Of a stretch of DNA of 42,734 bases, positions 9,804 through 20,287 are shown piece by piece (within the stretch, counting starts at the first letter, position 1; every line of letters begins with the position of its first letter). The notes beneath the pieces were generated by a model. It did not search any database, had not been told where the DNA came from, and was given only the letters and a program-made list of their open reading frames with translations. Position numbers and translations under genes: made by a program. This DNA is from Paenacidovorax caeni (GTDB lineage Bacteria > Pseudomonadota > Gammaproteobacteria > Burkholderiales > Burkholderiaceae_C). The stretch lies in contig NZ_CYIG01000032.1 in NCBI RefSeq assembly GCF_001298675.1, forward strand, positions 1 through 42,734. Direction: 5' to 3'.

Positions 9804-11591
9804 TCAGGCGTTGTCCTGCACCACGGGCTGGCGGCTGCCTGCGGCCAGCGTGATGCGGGTGCGCTTGAGCAGCGGGCTGGCGGGCGCCGTGCCGTCCGCG
9901 TTGAGCGGCTTGACCTTGTTGTAGACCACGGTCAGCGCTGCCGCCGTGAGCGTTGCGCTGGCGTAGCCCTGCGCGTTGTGGTCAACGTAGGCGAAGTCGG
10001 GGTTGTGGGCGCGCAACAGGCCGTCAAAGCCCTCGGGCGTGGCCACCAGTGCGGCCAGCGGCGTGCTGCCGGCGCCGGCCTTGATGTACGTGTAGAAGCT
10101 GGAGCTGCTGATGCCCGCGGACACGAAGTCCACCACGGCGGGCGCACCGGTTGCGGGGTTGGCTGGGTCGTCGCGCACCACGCCGCATTGGAAGGCGTGC
10201 AGGTCGCCTGTGATCGCCACCACGTTCTGAATGCCGTTGCTGGTGATGTGCCGCAGCAGGTCGGCGCGGTGGCTGGGGAAGCCGTCCCAGGCATCGCAGT
10301 TGACCACGTACTGGGCGTTGTAGGGCGCGGGCGCCAGGGCCCGCAAGTCCAGCCACAGGCGGCTGAGCATGACCTCGTTGCCCCAGATCTTCCAGGTGGA
10401 GGTGCTGTTTTTGAGCGTCTGCTTCCACCAGTCGGTCTGGGTTGTGCCCAACATGGACGGCGTGCGCCCCAGGGCCTGGGTCTTGAGGGCCTCGAACTGT
10501 GCCAGCACGGGCTGCTGCACGAAGTAGCGCGAGCCGATGGAATCACCGCCGTTGATCGGGTCGTGCCCCTGGGCCTGGGCGATGACCGCCTCGGACACGA
10601 GGTGGTCGTCGCGGTACAGGCGCTGGTCGGTCATCACCAGGTGGGCGAGGTTGCCGAACTTGAAGTCGCGGTAGATGCGCAGGTTGGTGTAGGCCGCGTT
10701 GGCGCTGTCGAACGACATGTCGCCAAAATCGACCGGCATGTATTCCAGCCAGGCCTGGCTGGCCGCGCGGCGGCGCGCGGTTTCCTGCTTGTTTTCGTTG
10801 GTGTAGGTCTGGTGGTCCTGCCAGCAGTCGTCGCTGAACTCATGGTCGTCCCAGGTGGCGATCAGGGCGAACTTGGCATGCAACGCCTGCAGCCGGGCAT
10901 CGCCGCGGTAGGTGCGGTAGAGCGTGCGATAGTCGGCCAGCGTGGTGGCGTAGACGGTGCCGTCGGCCAGCTTGGTGCCGTTGGGCAGGCTGATGCGCGG
11001 GTGCGCCGGCTCGGCCGCGCCGGACTGGAAGGCCGCACCCACGGTTTCGTAGATGTAGTCGCCCAGGTGCACGATGAAGTCCAGGTCGGACTCGGCAGCC
11101 AGCAGGTTCATCGCGGCCCAGTGGTTCACGCTCCAGTCCTGGCAGGTGAACCAGGCGAAGCGCAGTTGCGGCACGGTCGCGCCCGCAGCAGGCGCGGTCT
11201 TGCCGGTACCGACTGCGCTGAAGTCGTTGCCGGCCACGAAGCGGTAGTACAGCGGCGTGGCCGAGGGCAGTCCTGTGACTTTGGCGCGCACGGTGAAGTC
11301 GTAGGTGGCGCTGGCGGTGAGCGCTACGTCGGCCAGCAGTGTGTCAAACCGCGTGCTCTTGGACACCTGCAACCGCACCGGCACATCGCCGGCGGAACCG
11401 TCTGCGCGCACGCAACGGCTCCAGAACACCAGGCTCGACTCGCGCGGGTCTCCGCTGGCCACGCCCTGCGGGAATTGGTAGCGGCCCGTGGGTTCGTCAT
11501 CTCCGCCGCCGCAGGCGCTGAGCGCAGAGGCGGCGACGACGAAGAAGCTGGTGCGGGCGAGGAAGCGGCGGCGGTCCATTGAGGGAGTCAT
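9804..11591 (-). CDS. phoD: Tat-exported PhoD-like alkaline phosphatase (phosphodiesterase) lipoprotein
   Basis: The 595-residue product begins with a twin-arginine signal, DRRRFLARTSF (6-16), and ends its hydrophobic core in LSAC (Cys27), a lipobox, so it is probably a folded Tat-exported lipoprotein. A PhoD N-terminal domain (QFPQGVASGDP, about 39-49) precedes the metallophosphatase domain with HLGDYIYE, ATWDDHEFSDD, GNEVMLSRL and ITGDLHAF, the Fe/Ca-binding motifs of PhoD. It releases phosphate from mono- and diesters in the periplasm. The start is the first Met of MTPSMDRRRF at 11591; the second Met, 12 bases in, is also possible. No other pho gene or Pho box was recognised. Confidence 0.92.
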   Translation of the reverse strand: MTPSMDRRRFLARTSFFVVAASALSACGGGDDEPTGRYQFPQGVASGDPRESSLVFWSRCVRADGSAGDVPVRLQVSKSTRFDTLLADVALTASATYDFTVRAKVTGLPSATPLYYRFVAGNDFSAVGTGKTAPAAGATVPQLRFAWFTCQDWSVNHWAAMNLLAAESDLDFIVHLGDYIYETVGAAFQSGAAEPAHPRISLPNGTKLADGTVYATTLADYRTLYRTYRGDARLQALHAKFALIATWDDHEFSDDCWQDHQTYTNENKQETARRRAASQAWLEYMPVDFGDMSFDSANAAYTNLRIYRDFKFGNLAHLVMTDQRLYRDDHLVSEAVIAQAQGHDPINGGDSIGSRYFVQQPVLAQFEALKTQALGRTPSMLGTTQTDWWKQTLKNSTSTWKIWGNEVMLSRLWLDLRALAPAPYNAQYVVNCDAWDGFPSHRADLLRHITSNGIQNVVAITGDLHAFQCGVVRDDPANPATGAPAVVDFVSAGISSSSFYTYIKAGAGSTPLAALVATPEGFDGLLRAHNPDFAYVDHNAQGYASATLTAAALTVVYNKVKPLNADGTAPASPLLKRTRITLAAGSRQPVVQDNA

Positions 11592-11678
11592 AGTGCGCGC
11601 GGGGGCGGTTGGAGAAGCGCCCCAGCGTAGGCCCCCGGTATGACGGTGCTGTGAAAGCCGCACCGCCGCTCAGAGGCT

Positions 11679-12812
<1,134 letters not shown>

Positions 12813-12965
12813 TCAAAAAAACGGCCTTGCGAACCGTGGGCAGGCACGATGCCCGAAAAGAATGCGCTTGGCATTGGTGAAAACACCGGCAGCGCATGCA
12901 TTTCATGCCCTGGGAGTCACGCAGGAATCATGCCCGTGGCGCGGTGTCCGGGCCTTCAAAGTGGG

Positions 12966-15080
12966 TCAGATGGCTTGTGGGTCCACGTCCACCAGCCAGC
13001 GCACCAGGCCTTTATGCCGTGCACGCTCGGCGTGCAGCAGCGGCTGCCAGGCGGCCAGGAAGCGCTGCAACGCGGTGCGGCTGGTGCTTTCCAGCAGCAT
13101 TTGCGCGCGCTCCACATTGGCCACGCGCTGCACCGCCAGCGGGACTGGCGGAAAGATGAACACCTGCTCCAGCCCCGGCAGCGGGGTGGCCCGCGCTGCA
13201 TCGCCGGCGGCCTGCAGGAAGGCCTGGGCCGTTTCCTGTGTACGCGCGTCGGCGCGCACCAGGGCCTGGAAGGCGAAGGGCGGCATGCCGGCCTGGGCGC
13301 GTTCGCCGAGCTGCTGGGCCGCGAAAGCCGGGTAGTCATGGCGGCGCAGCGCAGCGAACAGCGCGTGATCGGGGTGCCAGGTCTGCACCCACATCTCAGG
13401 CTGGCTGGCCTGGGCCTCCATGTAGCGCGCGTCGCGCCCGGCGCGGCCTGCTGCCTGCATGAGCAGTGCGAACAGGCGTTCGGGCGCGCGGAAGTCGCTG
13501 GAGAACAGTGCCCCGTCGGGCTGCACCGCAGCCACCAGGGTGATCCGGCGAAAGTCGTGGCCCTTGGCCACCATCTGCGTGCCCACCAGCACGTCCACCT
13601 CGCCGGCGTGAACCTGGGCGAGCTGTTCTTCCAGCGCACCTTTGGCGCGCGTGGTGTCGGCGTCGATGCGCGCCACACGCGCGGCGCGCCGTGCGGGGGT
13701 GATGACGTTGCGCAGCAGCGCGGCCAGCTGTTCCTCCAACTGCTCAGTGCCGCGCCCCACGGGGGCGATGTCGAGGTTGCCACAGCCCGGGCAGGCGCGT
13801 GGCACGCGCTGCGCGAAACCGCAGTGGTGGCAGCGCAGGCTGCGGTCGGTTTTGTGGAACACCTGGTGTGCGCTGCAGTGCGGGCAGTCGCTCTTCCAGC
13901 CGCAGGCGTGGCAGTGCAGCACCGGGGCGAAGCCGCGCCGGTTCAGTAGCACCAGGCACTGCTCGCCACGCTCCACGCGCTCGGTCATGGCGGCCAGCAG
14001 CGGCGGCGAGAAGACCGCGCCGCGTGGTTGCTGCGCCATGTCCACCAGGCGCAGGCGCGGTAGCGCGCCCGCGCCAATGCGGCTGGGCATGTGCAGCCGC
14101 AGGTAGCGCCCGCCTTGCGGGTCCTCGGGCGTGGGCGGGCGGCTGGCGTGCCAGCTTTCCAGCGAGGGTGTGGCGCTGCCCAGGATGACCTTGGCGCCCT
14201 GCTCGCGCCCGCGCCACAGCGCCAGATCGCGCGCCGAGTAGCGCGCCCCTTCCTGTTGCTTGTAGCTGGCGTCGTGCTCTTCGTCGACCACGATCAGCGC
14301 CAGCCCCGGCAGGCTGGCGAACACCGCCATGCGCGTACCCAGCACGATGCGCGCGCGCCCGCTGTGCGCGGCCAGCCAGCTGGCCAGGCGTTGCGGATTT
14401 GTCATGCCACTGTGCAGGCTGACCACGCTGCCTGCGCCATACAGCGGCGCGAAGCGGGCGCGAAAGCGCGCTTCAAGCTGCGGCGTGAGGTTGATCTCGG
14501 GCACCATCACCAGCGCCTGGGCTGCCGGGTCGCGTGCCAGTGCGGCCTGCACGCTGTGCAGGTACACCTCGGTCTTGCCACTGCCGGTGCTGCCATACAG
14601 CAGAAAGGGGCCGGGTTGCGACGCGATTTGGCTGCACACGCTTTGCTGCTCGGCGCTGAGTGCTATGGTTTCGGTAGTTTCTGGGGCGTCCGGCGCGTCC
14701 TGCGCGGGCGCGGCCGGGCGGCGCAGGCGGCGTGCGAGCTGCTCGGGGCCGAGTTCGCGCAATTGCGGCGGCAGCGCGGCCAGCGCTACCTCGCCCAGGC
14801 CGCGCTGGTAGTAGCGCGCGGCGAAGGCCACCAGGCGGCGCCAGGCGGCATCCAGTGGCGCCAGGCCTGCGAGCACGCCGGCCACGGGGCGCAACTGCGC
14901 CATCGCGGGGAGCGGCTCGCCGGGCAAGGCATCCCACACCACGCCGAGCACCTCGCGCTGGCCCAGGGGCACGCGCACCAGCGTGCCGGGCGCCAGGGCT
15001 TCGGTGTGCTGGTAGCTGAGCAGGTCGCCCACGCCGCTGTGAGCGGGGGTCTGGACGGCCACGTGCAGGATGCAGGTCAT
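12966..15080 (-). CDS. priA: Primosomal protein N' (replication-restart helicase PriA)
   Basis: The 704-residue product is a superfamily 2 3'-5' helicase that reloads the replisome at stalled forks. The N-terminal DNA-binding domain begins MTCILHVAVQTPAHSGVGDL. Walker A is GSTGSGKT (163-170), the DEEH box is VVDEEHDASYK, and the zinc-binding insert CHACGWKSDCPHCSAH with a later CHHCGF and CPGCGN is complete. C-terminal helicase motifs (VLVGTQMVAKGHDF, QAAGRAGR) are present. The start at 15080 is followed upstream by a 640-bp non-coding region shared with the 3' end of hemE. An asparaginase gene follows 166 bp downstream. Confidence 0.96.
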   Translation of the reverse strand: MTCILHVAVQTPAHSGVGDLLSYQHTEALAPGTLVRVPLGQREVLGVVWDALPGEPLPAMAQLRPVAGVLAGLAPLDAAWRRLVAFAARYYQRGLGEVALAALPPQLRELGPEQLARRLRRPAAPAQDAPDAPETTETIALSAEQQSVCSQIASQPGPFLLYGSTGSGKTEVYLHSVQAALARDPAAQALVMVPEINLTPQLEARFRARFAPLYGAGSVVSLHSGMTNPQRLASWLAAHSGRARIVLGTRMAVFASLPGLALIVVDEEHDASYKQQEGARYSARDLALWRGREQGAKVILGSATPSLESWHASRPPTPEDPQGGRYLRLHMPSRIGAGALPRLRLVDMAQQPRGAVFSPPLLAAMTERVERGEQCLVLLNRRGFAPVLHCHACGWKSDCPHCSAHQVFHKTDRSLRCHHCGFAQRVPRACPGCGNLDIAPVGRGTEQLEEQLAALLRNVITPARRAARVARIDADTTRAKGALEEQLAQVHAGEVDVLVGTQMVAKGHDFRRITLVAAVQPDGALFSSDFRAPERLFALLMQAAGRAGRDARYMEAQASQPEMWVQTWHPDHALFAALRRHDYPAFAAQQLGERAQAGMPPFAFQALVRADARTQETAQAFLQAAGDAARATPLPGLEQVFIFPPVPLAVQRVANVERAQMLLESTSRTALQRFLAAWQPLLHAERARHKGLVRWLVDVDPQAI

Positions 15081-15120
15081 TTAGCGGAACTTGTTCACAC
15101 GGTTTGGCAGATGCGGGGCT

Positions 15121-15255
15121 AAGTGCTTGATGTGCCTGGGTTTGCCGGGTCATCCACGGTTTCTGTGGATAACTTTGTGGGCATCCTGTAGCCACCCCGG
15201 CCCAGGCCGCATGAATACTGGGCCCGGACGGATTGCACGCAAATTGGGCAAAAAA
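15121..15255 (+). repeat. Diverged direct repeat, copy 1 (DnaA-box module)
   Basis: Conserved blocks in order are AAGTGCTTGAT (15121), TGTGGATAACTTTGT (15164) and GGATTGCACG (15230), followed by AAATTGGGCAAAA. The last two blocks begin 66 bp apart, exactly as in copy 2. Between them the two copies have diverged. Confidence 0.7.
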
Positions 15256-15454
15256 GAAAAAACCTTATGAATCAACGCTCTTGGCCTCTGCCAGCAGGGG
15301 GATGGGGGCGAACGCCATGGGCTGTGGGGAGGCGTGGCTTGCTATCGTTTTTGTGCATAAGTAGCACTGCGTGGCACCAAATGGCCAAAGAGAGGGTGGT
15401 TTTGTGCTAGGGTTTTCACCTAGAAGTGGCCATTCTGTCTTCGGTTTCAGGCGC

Positions 15455-15588
15455 AAGTGCTTGATTTTTCGGAGGTTTCACGGGGTATCCCAAAAAACTG
15501 TGGATAACTTTGTTGACATCCCTGGGGAAGCGCGCCCAAAGCCTTGAAAAATGGGGCTTTCGCTGGATTGCACGGAAAATGGGCAAAA
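15455..15588 (+). repeat. Diverged direct repeat, copy 2 (DnaA-box module)
   Basis: AAGTGCTTGAT (15455), TGTGGATAACTTTGT (15499) and GGATTGCACG (15565), then AAAATGGGCAAAA: the same blocks, order and spacing as copy 1, offset by about 335 bp. Confidence 0.7.
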
Positions 15589-15720
15589 CCGGCAATCCAT
15601 TGAAAATCAAGCACTTACGTGAGTTATCTGGCCGGCGCTCGGGGCGCTGTCAGCGTGGCCCAGGACTTGTAACGCCCGGGCCGCGCAGTGCATAAGTGCC
15701 CGCTCACCTCTCTCGGCGCA

Positions 15721-16833
15721 TCAGCCCTGGCGCAGGGCGCGCGAATGGCTGTGCACCGCCTCGACCAGCGCAGCCACGTGCTCGGGCGGGGTGAACTGGC
15801 TGATGCCGTGGCCCAGGTTGAAGATGTGCGTCGGGCCGGTGGTGGTCTTGTCGGTGTGGGGCGTGCCAAAGCTGTCGAGCACCGCGCGTGCCTGTGCGGC
15901 CACCATGTCGGGCGGGGCAAACAGCACGTTGGGGTCGATGTTGCCCTGCAGCGCCTTGCCGGGGCCGCCCACTTGGCCGCCGACGATGGCGCGCGCCTTG
16001 CCCAGGTTGGCCGTCCAGTCCAGGCCCAGCACCTCGCAGTCGATGTCTTTCATGTCTTCCAGCCAGATGCCGCCGCCCTTGGTGAAGACGATGCGTGGCA
16101 CGTCTTGCCCGTCCACTCCGGTGCGCTTGAGCTGCGCCAGCACGCGGCGCGTGTATTCCAGGCTGAACTGCTGAAAAGCACCATCGGCCAGCACGCCGCC
16201 CCAGCTGTCAAAAATCATCACCGCCTGGGCGCCTGCGTCGATCTGCGCATTCAGGTAGGCGGCCACGGCGTCGGCGTTCACGGCCAGGATGCGGTGCATC
16301 AGGTCGGGGCGGCTGTACATCAGGCTCTTGACCAGTCGGTAGTCGTCGCTGCCCTTGCCTTCGACCATGTAGCAGGCCAGCGTCCAGGGGCTGCCCGAGA
16401 AGCCGATCAGCGGCACGCGGCCATTCAGCGCCTTGCGGATGCTGGTGACAGCATCGAACACGTAGCGCAGCTTGTCCAGGTCGGGCGCGGCGAGCTGGGC
16501 CACATCGGCTTCGTTGCGGATGGCTTTGGCAAAGCGCGGGCCCTCGCCCTCGGCGAATGACAGGCCCAGGCCCATGGCGTCGGGCACGGTGAGGATGTCG
16601 CTGAACAAAATGGCCGCATCCAGCGGAAAGCGCTCCAGCGGCTGCAGCGTGACTTCGGTGGCGTAGTCCACGTTCATGGCCAGGCCCATGAAGCTGCCTG
16701 CCTTGGCGCGCGTGGCCTTGTACTCGGGCAGGTAGCGGCCCGCCTGGCGCATCAGCCACAAGGGGGTGTAGTCGGTGGCCTGGCGACGGCAGGCGCGCAG
16801 GAAGGTGTCGTTGAGGAGGGGGGGGAATTGCAT
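15721..16833 (-). CDS. hemE: Uroporphyrinogen decarboxylase
   Basis: The 370-residue cytosolic enzyme removes four carboxylates from uroporphyrinogen III to make coproporphyrinogen III in haem synthesis. Signatures are [16 protein letters not shown] (24-39, with the substrate-binding Arg pair), the catalytic-Asp region [29 protein letters not shown] and [12 protein letters not shown] near the C-terminus. The ATG at 16833 gives the standard N-terminus [14 protein letters not shown]; the frame stays open upstream by chance. It is divergent from the amidase gene (94-bp gap). Its 3' end faces the DnaA-box region. Confidence 0.96.
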   Translation of the reverse strand: MQFPPLLNDTFLRACRRQATDYTPLWLMRQAGRYLPEYKATRAKAGSFMGLAMNVDYATEVTLQPLERFPLDAAILFSDILTVPDAMGLGLSFAEGEGPRFAKAIRNEADVAQLAAPDLDKLRYVFDAVTSIRKALNGRVPLIGFSGSPWTLACYMVEGKGSDDYRLVKSLMYSRPDLMHRILAVNADAVAAYLNAQIDAGAQAVMIFDSWGGVLADGAFQQFSLEYTRRVLAQLKRTGVDGQDVPRIVFTKGGGIWLEDMKDIDCEVLGLDWTANLGKARAIVGGQVGGPGKALQGNIDPNVLFAPPDMVAAQARAVLDSFGTPHTDKTTTGPTHIFNLGHGISQFTPPEHVAALVEAVHSHSRALRQG

Positions 16834-16927
16834 GGCCCCGATTGTCTCGCACCGCGAGGAAGACCCTGGCGGAGGGCCCCGGCGCAGCGTGGTAGCTTCG
16901 CAGGCCAGTTGACCGGAGAACCACACC

Positions 16928-18238
16928 ATGCAACCTACCTCCCTGCAGCGCACCGAGAACGCCCTGGCCGCCATTGCGGCGGCGGGCGAAGAAGGGCGGC
17001 GCATCTTCACCCGCGTGTACGCCGAGGCCGCGCTGGCCGCGGCGCGCGCGGCCGATGCGCGCGCCGCCAGCGGCACGCCGCTGGGCCCGCTCGACGGCCG
17101 CGTGGTGTCGGTGAAAGACCTGTTCGACGTGGCGGGCGAGCCCACCACGGCCGGCTCGGCCGTGCTGCGCAGCGCCGCGCCAGCGACGCAAGACGCGGCC
17201 ATCGTGCAGCGCCTGCGCGCTGCGGGCGCGGTGATCGTCGGTAAAACCAACATGACCGAGTTCGCGTTCTCGGGCGTGGGCATCAACCCGCACTTCGGCA
17301 CGCCCGGCAACGCGCTCGATGCCACGCGCATTCCGGGCGGTTCGTCGGCCGGCGCCGGGGTGGCGGTGGCGCGCGGTTTTTCCGACATCTCGATTGGCTC
17401 GGACACCGGCGGTTCGGTGCGCATTCCCGCGGCGCTCAATGGCATTACCGGCTTCAAGCCTACGCAGCAGCGCGTGCCGCGCGACGGCGCCTTCCCGCTG
17501 TCGTTCACGCTGGACGCGGTTGGCCCGCTGGCGCGCAGCGTGCTCGAATGCGCCCAGGCCGATGCCGTCATGGCCGGCCAGCCGTGGCAGCCGCTGCCGC
17601 GCCGCCAGCTGCGCGGCCTGCGCGTGGGCGTGCCGCGCGGTCTGCTGTTCACGCAGACCGAAGACGCCGTGGCGCAGGCCTTTGAACAGGTGCTGCAGGC
17701 GCTGGCGCAGGCCGGCGCCCGCGTGGACGACGTGGCGCTGGACGACTGGCTGGGTGCACCCGCCCGGCTGCAGCAAAACGGCAGCATCACCGCCGCGGAA
17801 GCCGCGCACATTCACGCCGACGTGCTGGCCCACCAGCCCGACGCCATCGACTCCGCGGTGCTGGCGCGTCTGCGTCCGGGCCAGTCGATCATGGCGGCGC
17901 ACTACGTCGGCCTGCTGCGCGCGCGCCAGCGCCTGATGGCCGAGCTCGATGCGCAGATCGCCGACTACGACGTGCTGCTGCTGCCCACGGTGCCTATGCA
18001 GGCGCCGCGCATCGACGCGCTTGACCATGACGCCGACGCCTACCACCGCACCAACGTGCTGCTGCTGCGCAACACCACGGTGTTCAACTTCTATGACCTG
18101 CCGGCGCTGTCGCTGCCGATCACGCAGCCCGCGGGCGTGTTGCCGGTCGGCCTGATGGTGGTCGGCCAGCGCAGCGCCGACCGCGCGCTGCTGGCCATTG
18201 GCCACAGCCTGCAAACCCAGCTTGGGCCACTGCGCTGA
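16928..18238 (+). CDS. Amidase-signature family hydrolase
   Basis: The 436-residue enzyme belongs to the amidase signature family (GatA, allophanate hydrolase, indoleacetamide hydrolase). The Ser-cisSer-Lys triad is readable: Lys63 in [10 protein letters not shown], Ser139 in [10 protein letters not shown] and Ser163 in [13 protein letters not shown], with the family's spacing. It hydrolyses a carboxamide, but the substrate is not determined by these motifs. GatA is unlikely because gatB and gatC are absent and the protein is shorter than usual. GGAG about 9 bases before the ATG supports the start. It converges on metY across repeat copy e. Confidence 0.9.
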   Translation: MQPTSLQRTENALAAIAAAGEEGRRIFTRVYAEAALAAARAADARAASGTPLGPLDGRVVSVKDLFDVAGEPTTAGSAVLRSAAPATQDAAIVQRLRAAGAVIVGKTNMTEFAFSGVGINPHFGTPGNALDATRIPGGSSAGAGVAVARGFSDISIGSDTGGSVRIPAALNGITGFKPTQQRVPRDGAFPLSFTLDAVGPLARSVLECAQADAVMAGQPWQPLPRRQLRGLRVGVPRGLLFTQTEDAVAQAFEQVLQALAQAGARVDDVALDDWLGAPARLQQNGSITAAEAAHIHADVLAHQPDAIDSAVLARLRPGQSIMAAHYVGLLRARQRLMAELDAQIADYDVLLLPTVPMQAPRIDALDHDADAYHRTNVLLLRNTTVFNFYDLPALSLPITQPAGVLPVGLMVVGQRSADRALLAIGHSLQTQLGPLR

Positions 18239-18257
18239 CCCCGCGCCTTGCCTTGGG

Positions 18258-18307
18258 CCTTTTTTGGCCTCCAGCGCTTGTTGGATCAGCGCTGGCAGCG
18301 TTTGATC
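18258..18307 (+). repeat. AGCGCTT palindromic repeat, copy e (reference copy)
   Basis: CTTTTTTGGCCTCCAGCGCT, TGTTGGAT, then CAGCGCTGGCAGCGTTTGAT. It has the full layout of the family: a T-run, GGCC, CAGCGCTT, a loop of about 8, AAGCGCTGG, CAGCTATC and an A-rich end. It fills the 77-bp gap between the convergent amidase and metY genes and could act as a two-way terminator. Confidence 0.85.
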
Positions 18308-18315
18308 GAGGCGCT

Positions 18316-19641
18316 TTATCCCCGGGCGCTGCGCGCCAGCGCCTGGTCGATGTCCCACAGGATGTCATCCAGGTCTTCAATGCCCACCGACAGGCGCACC
18401 ATGTCGGGCGAGACGCCCGCGCGCTGCAGTTCTTCCTCGCTGAGCTGGCGGTGCGTGGTCGAGGCGGGGTGGATCACCAGCGTCTTGGCGTCGCCGATGT
18501 TGGCCAGGTGGCTGGCGAACTCGCAGGCGTCGATGAACTTCTCGCCCGCTGCGGCCCCGCCCTTGACGCCAAACGTCAGGATGCCCGAGGCGCCGGGCGC
18601 GCCGTCCACCGCGCGGAACTGCTTTTGCGCCAGCGCGTGGTAGGGCGAATCGGGCAGGCCGGGGTAGTTCACCCAGGCCACCTGCGGGTGGTTTTGCAGG
18701 AATTGAGCGACGGCCAACGCGTTGCGGCAGTGCTCGCGCATACGCAGGTGCAGGGTTTCGGCGCCCTGCATCAGCTGCCAGGCGTTCATGGGCGAGAGCA
18801 CGCCGCCAAAGGTGCGGTTCACCTCCATGCGCGCCTTCATGGTGTAGCCAAAGTCGCCAAAGGTCTCGTAGAACTTCACGCCGTGGTAGGCGCGGCTGGG
18901 CTCCACCATCTCGGGGAACTTGCCGTTGTCCCACGGGAACTTGCCGCCCTCCACCACCACGCCGCCCATGGTGGTGCCGTGGCCGCCGATGTACTTGGTG
19001 GCGCTGTGCACCACGATGTCGGCACCCAGCGCCAAAGGGTTGCACAGGTAGGGGCTGGCCACGGTGTTGTCGATCACCAGCGGCACACCATGCGCGTGCG
19101 CCACGTCGGCTATTCGCCCAATGTCCAGCACGTTCACCAGCGGGTTTCCAATGGTTTCGCCATACACGGCGCGCGTGTTCGGGCGCATGGCGCGGGCGAA
19201 GTTGTCTGGGTCTGCGGGATCGACAAAGGTGGTTTCAATGCCCAGACGGCTAAAGCCTACGCCCAGCTGGCCCACGGTGCCGCCGTACAGCGTGCTGGCC
19301 GCCACGATGTGGTCGCCGGTTTTCAAAATGGCCAGCAGCGCCGCCATTTGCGCGGCCATGCCGCTGGCGCAGGCCAGCGCGGCGCGGCCGTTTTCCAGGT
19401 TGGCAATGCGCTCTTCCAGCACCGCCACCGTGGGGTTGCTGATGCGGCTGTACACGTTGCCAAAGGTCTGCAGGTTGAACAGGCTGCTGGCGTGCTCGGC
19501 GTCGTCAAAAACGAAGCTGGTGGTCTGGTGGATGGGCGTGGCGCGCGCGCCGGTCACGGGGTCGGGGCGGGCGCCTGCGTGGATGGCGCGGGTGCCAAAG
19601 CCAAAAGTGCGCTCAGCGCCGGGAGATGCGTGGTCTGCCAT
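18316..19641 (-). CDS. metY: O-acetylhomoserine (thiol)-lyase / sulfhydrylase
   Basis: The 441-residue PLP enzyme of the Cys/Met metabolism family joins sulfide (or methanethiol) to O-acetylhomoserine, giving homocysteine or methionine. TRAIHAGARPDPVTGARATP (18-37), NVYSRISNPT (62-71), ASGMAAQMAA, VIDNTVASPYLC and the PLP-lysine motif HSATKYIGGHG (Lys216) are all present. The stretch VEGGKFPWD and the overall length favour MetY over cystathionine lyases. Start ATG at 19641; an in-frame upstream Met at 19680 would lie in repeat copy f. The next gene upstream (CoA-binding) runs the same way, 84 bp away. Confidence 0.93.
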   Translation of the reverse strand: MADHASPGAERTFGFGTRAIHAGARPDPVTGARATPIHQTTSFVFDDAEHASSLFNLQTFGNVYSRISNPTVAVLEERIANLENGRAALACASGMAAQMAALLAILKTGDHIVAASTLYGGTVGQLGVGFSRLGIETTFVDPADPDNFARAMRPNTRAVYGETIGNPLVNVLDIGRIADVAHAHGVPLVIDNTVASPYLCNPLALGADIVVHSATKYIGGHGTTMGGVVVEGGKFPWDNGKFPEMVEPSRAYHGVKFYETFGDFGYTMKARMEVNRTFGGVLSPMNAWQLMQGAETLHLRMREHCRNALAVAQFLQNHPQVAWVNYPGLPDSPYHALAQKQFRAVDGAPGASGILTFGVKGGAAAGEKFIDACEFASHLANIGDAKTLVIHPASTTHRQLSEEELQRAGVSPDMVRLSVGIEDLDDILWDIDQALARSARG

Positions 19642-19650
19642 GGTTTTATG

Positions 19651-19703
19651 CAAAAAAAGCCTCCAGCGCTTATGGGGCAAGCGCTGGCAGCTATTGATTC
19701 AGG
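19651..19703 (+). repeat. AGCGCTT palindromic repeat, copy f
   Basis: CAAAAAAAGCCTCCAGCGCT, TATGGGG, then CAAGCGCTGGCAGCTATTGA. It lies between metY and the CoA-binding gene, just upstream of the metY start codon. Confidence 0.85.
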
Positions 19704-19725
19704 AGTGGTGGGTGCCCGTGCGGGG

Positions 19726-20241
19726 TCAGTACGGCAGTTGCTGTAGCCGCTTCGAGGAGATCACCTTGGTGTTCACCCCCATCCAGCCCAGGCCGCCGAA
19801 GATGCGCGCGTGCTCAATCTTCACGCAGCGGTTATGCACCGTGAGCAGCCCGGCCGCTTCGGCCTGCTGTGCGGCGGCTTCGTTGAACACGCCCAGCTGC
19901 AGCCACAGGCATTGGGCGCCCACGGCCACGGCTTCTTCGGCCAGCGGCGGAATGTCCTCGCTCTTGCGAAAGCAGTCCACCATGTCGATTTTCGCGCCCT
20001 GTGCGGCCAGCGCGGCGGCGGCCTCAGTCACGCTGGCGTAGGCGGTTTCGCCCAGGATCTGGCCGCCTTCGCGCGCGACCAGGGGGTTCACCGGCACGAT
20101 GCGGTAGCCATGTGCCTGCATGTACTTGGCGGCAAAGTAGCTCGGGCGGTGCCACTGGGGCGACAGGCCCACCACGGCCAGGGTGCGGCAGCGCGTGAGG
20201 ATGCCTTGCAGGGTGCTGATGGTGTCGGGGGTACGGCTCAT
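19726..20241 (-). CDS. CoA-binding (YccU-like) protein
   Basis: The 171-residue soluble protein has a Rossmann CoA-binding domain, as in YccU and the N-terminus of succinyl-CoA synthetase alpha. The first strand and loop is TLAVVGLSPQWHRPSYFAAK, the second strand YRIVPVNPL, then IDMVDCFRKSEDIPPLAEEA, LWLQLGVFNEAAAQ and VHNRCVKIEH. The small stand-alone family binds CoA in vitro; its physiological role is unknown. It lies 84 bp upstream of metY on the same strand and 46 bp downstream of the thioredoxin-like gene, so co-transcription is possible. Confidence 0.9.
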   Translation of the reverse strand: MSRTPDTISTLQGILTRCRTLAVVGLSPQWHRPSYFAAKYMQAHGYRIVPVNPLVAREGGQILGETAYASVTEAAAALAAQGAKIDMVDCFRKSEDIPPLAEEAVAVGAQCLWLQLGVFNEAAAQQAEAAGLLTVHNRCVKIEHARIFGGLGWMGVNTKVISSKRLQQLPY

Positions 20242-20287
20242 GCGCTGGAGTGTAAGCAGCCGCGCGTGCTGCGCGGCGTCCCGGCGG

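Larger units (their letters stand above)
15081..15720. other. 640-bp priA-hemE gap with DnaA-box-like sites (origin-like region)
   Basis: No gene is seen. Three exact TTATNCACA sites lie on the minus strand: TTATCCACA at 15164-15172 and 15499-15507, and TTATGCACA at 15352-15360. A one-mismatch site lies near 15687-15695. An A-rich tract (AAAAAAGAAAAAACC) lies at about 15250-15265. The gap contains a diverged direct duplication (15121-15255 and 15455-15588) and an inverted pair AAGTGCTTGATTTTTC (15455) / GAAAATCAAGCACTT (15602). Such a cluster suggests DnaA binding; whether it is an origin, a DnaA-titration site or a priA control region is not known. Confidence 0.5.

Noticed and set aside
9978-11582. 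A 534-codon plus-strand frame opposite phoD
   Set aside because: Antisense to phoD; Val/Gly/Gln-rich with no recognisable motif.
16208-18358. A 716-codon minus-strand frame opposite the amidase and overlapping hemE
   Set aside because: It is antisense to the amidase and in the wrong frame for hemE; the composition is typical of shadow frames in high-GC DNA.
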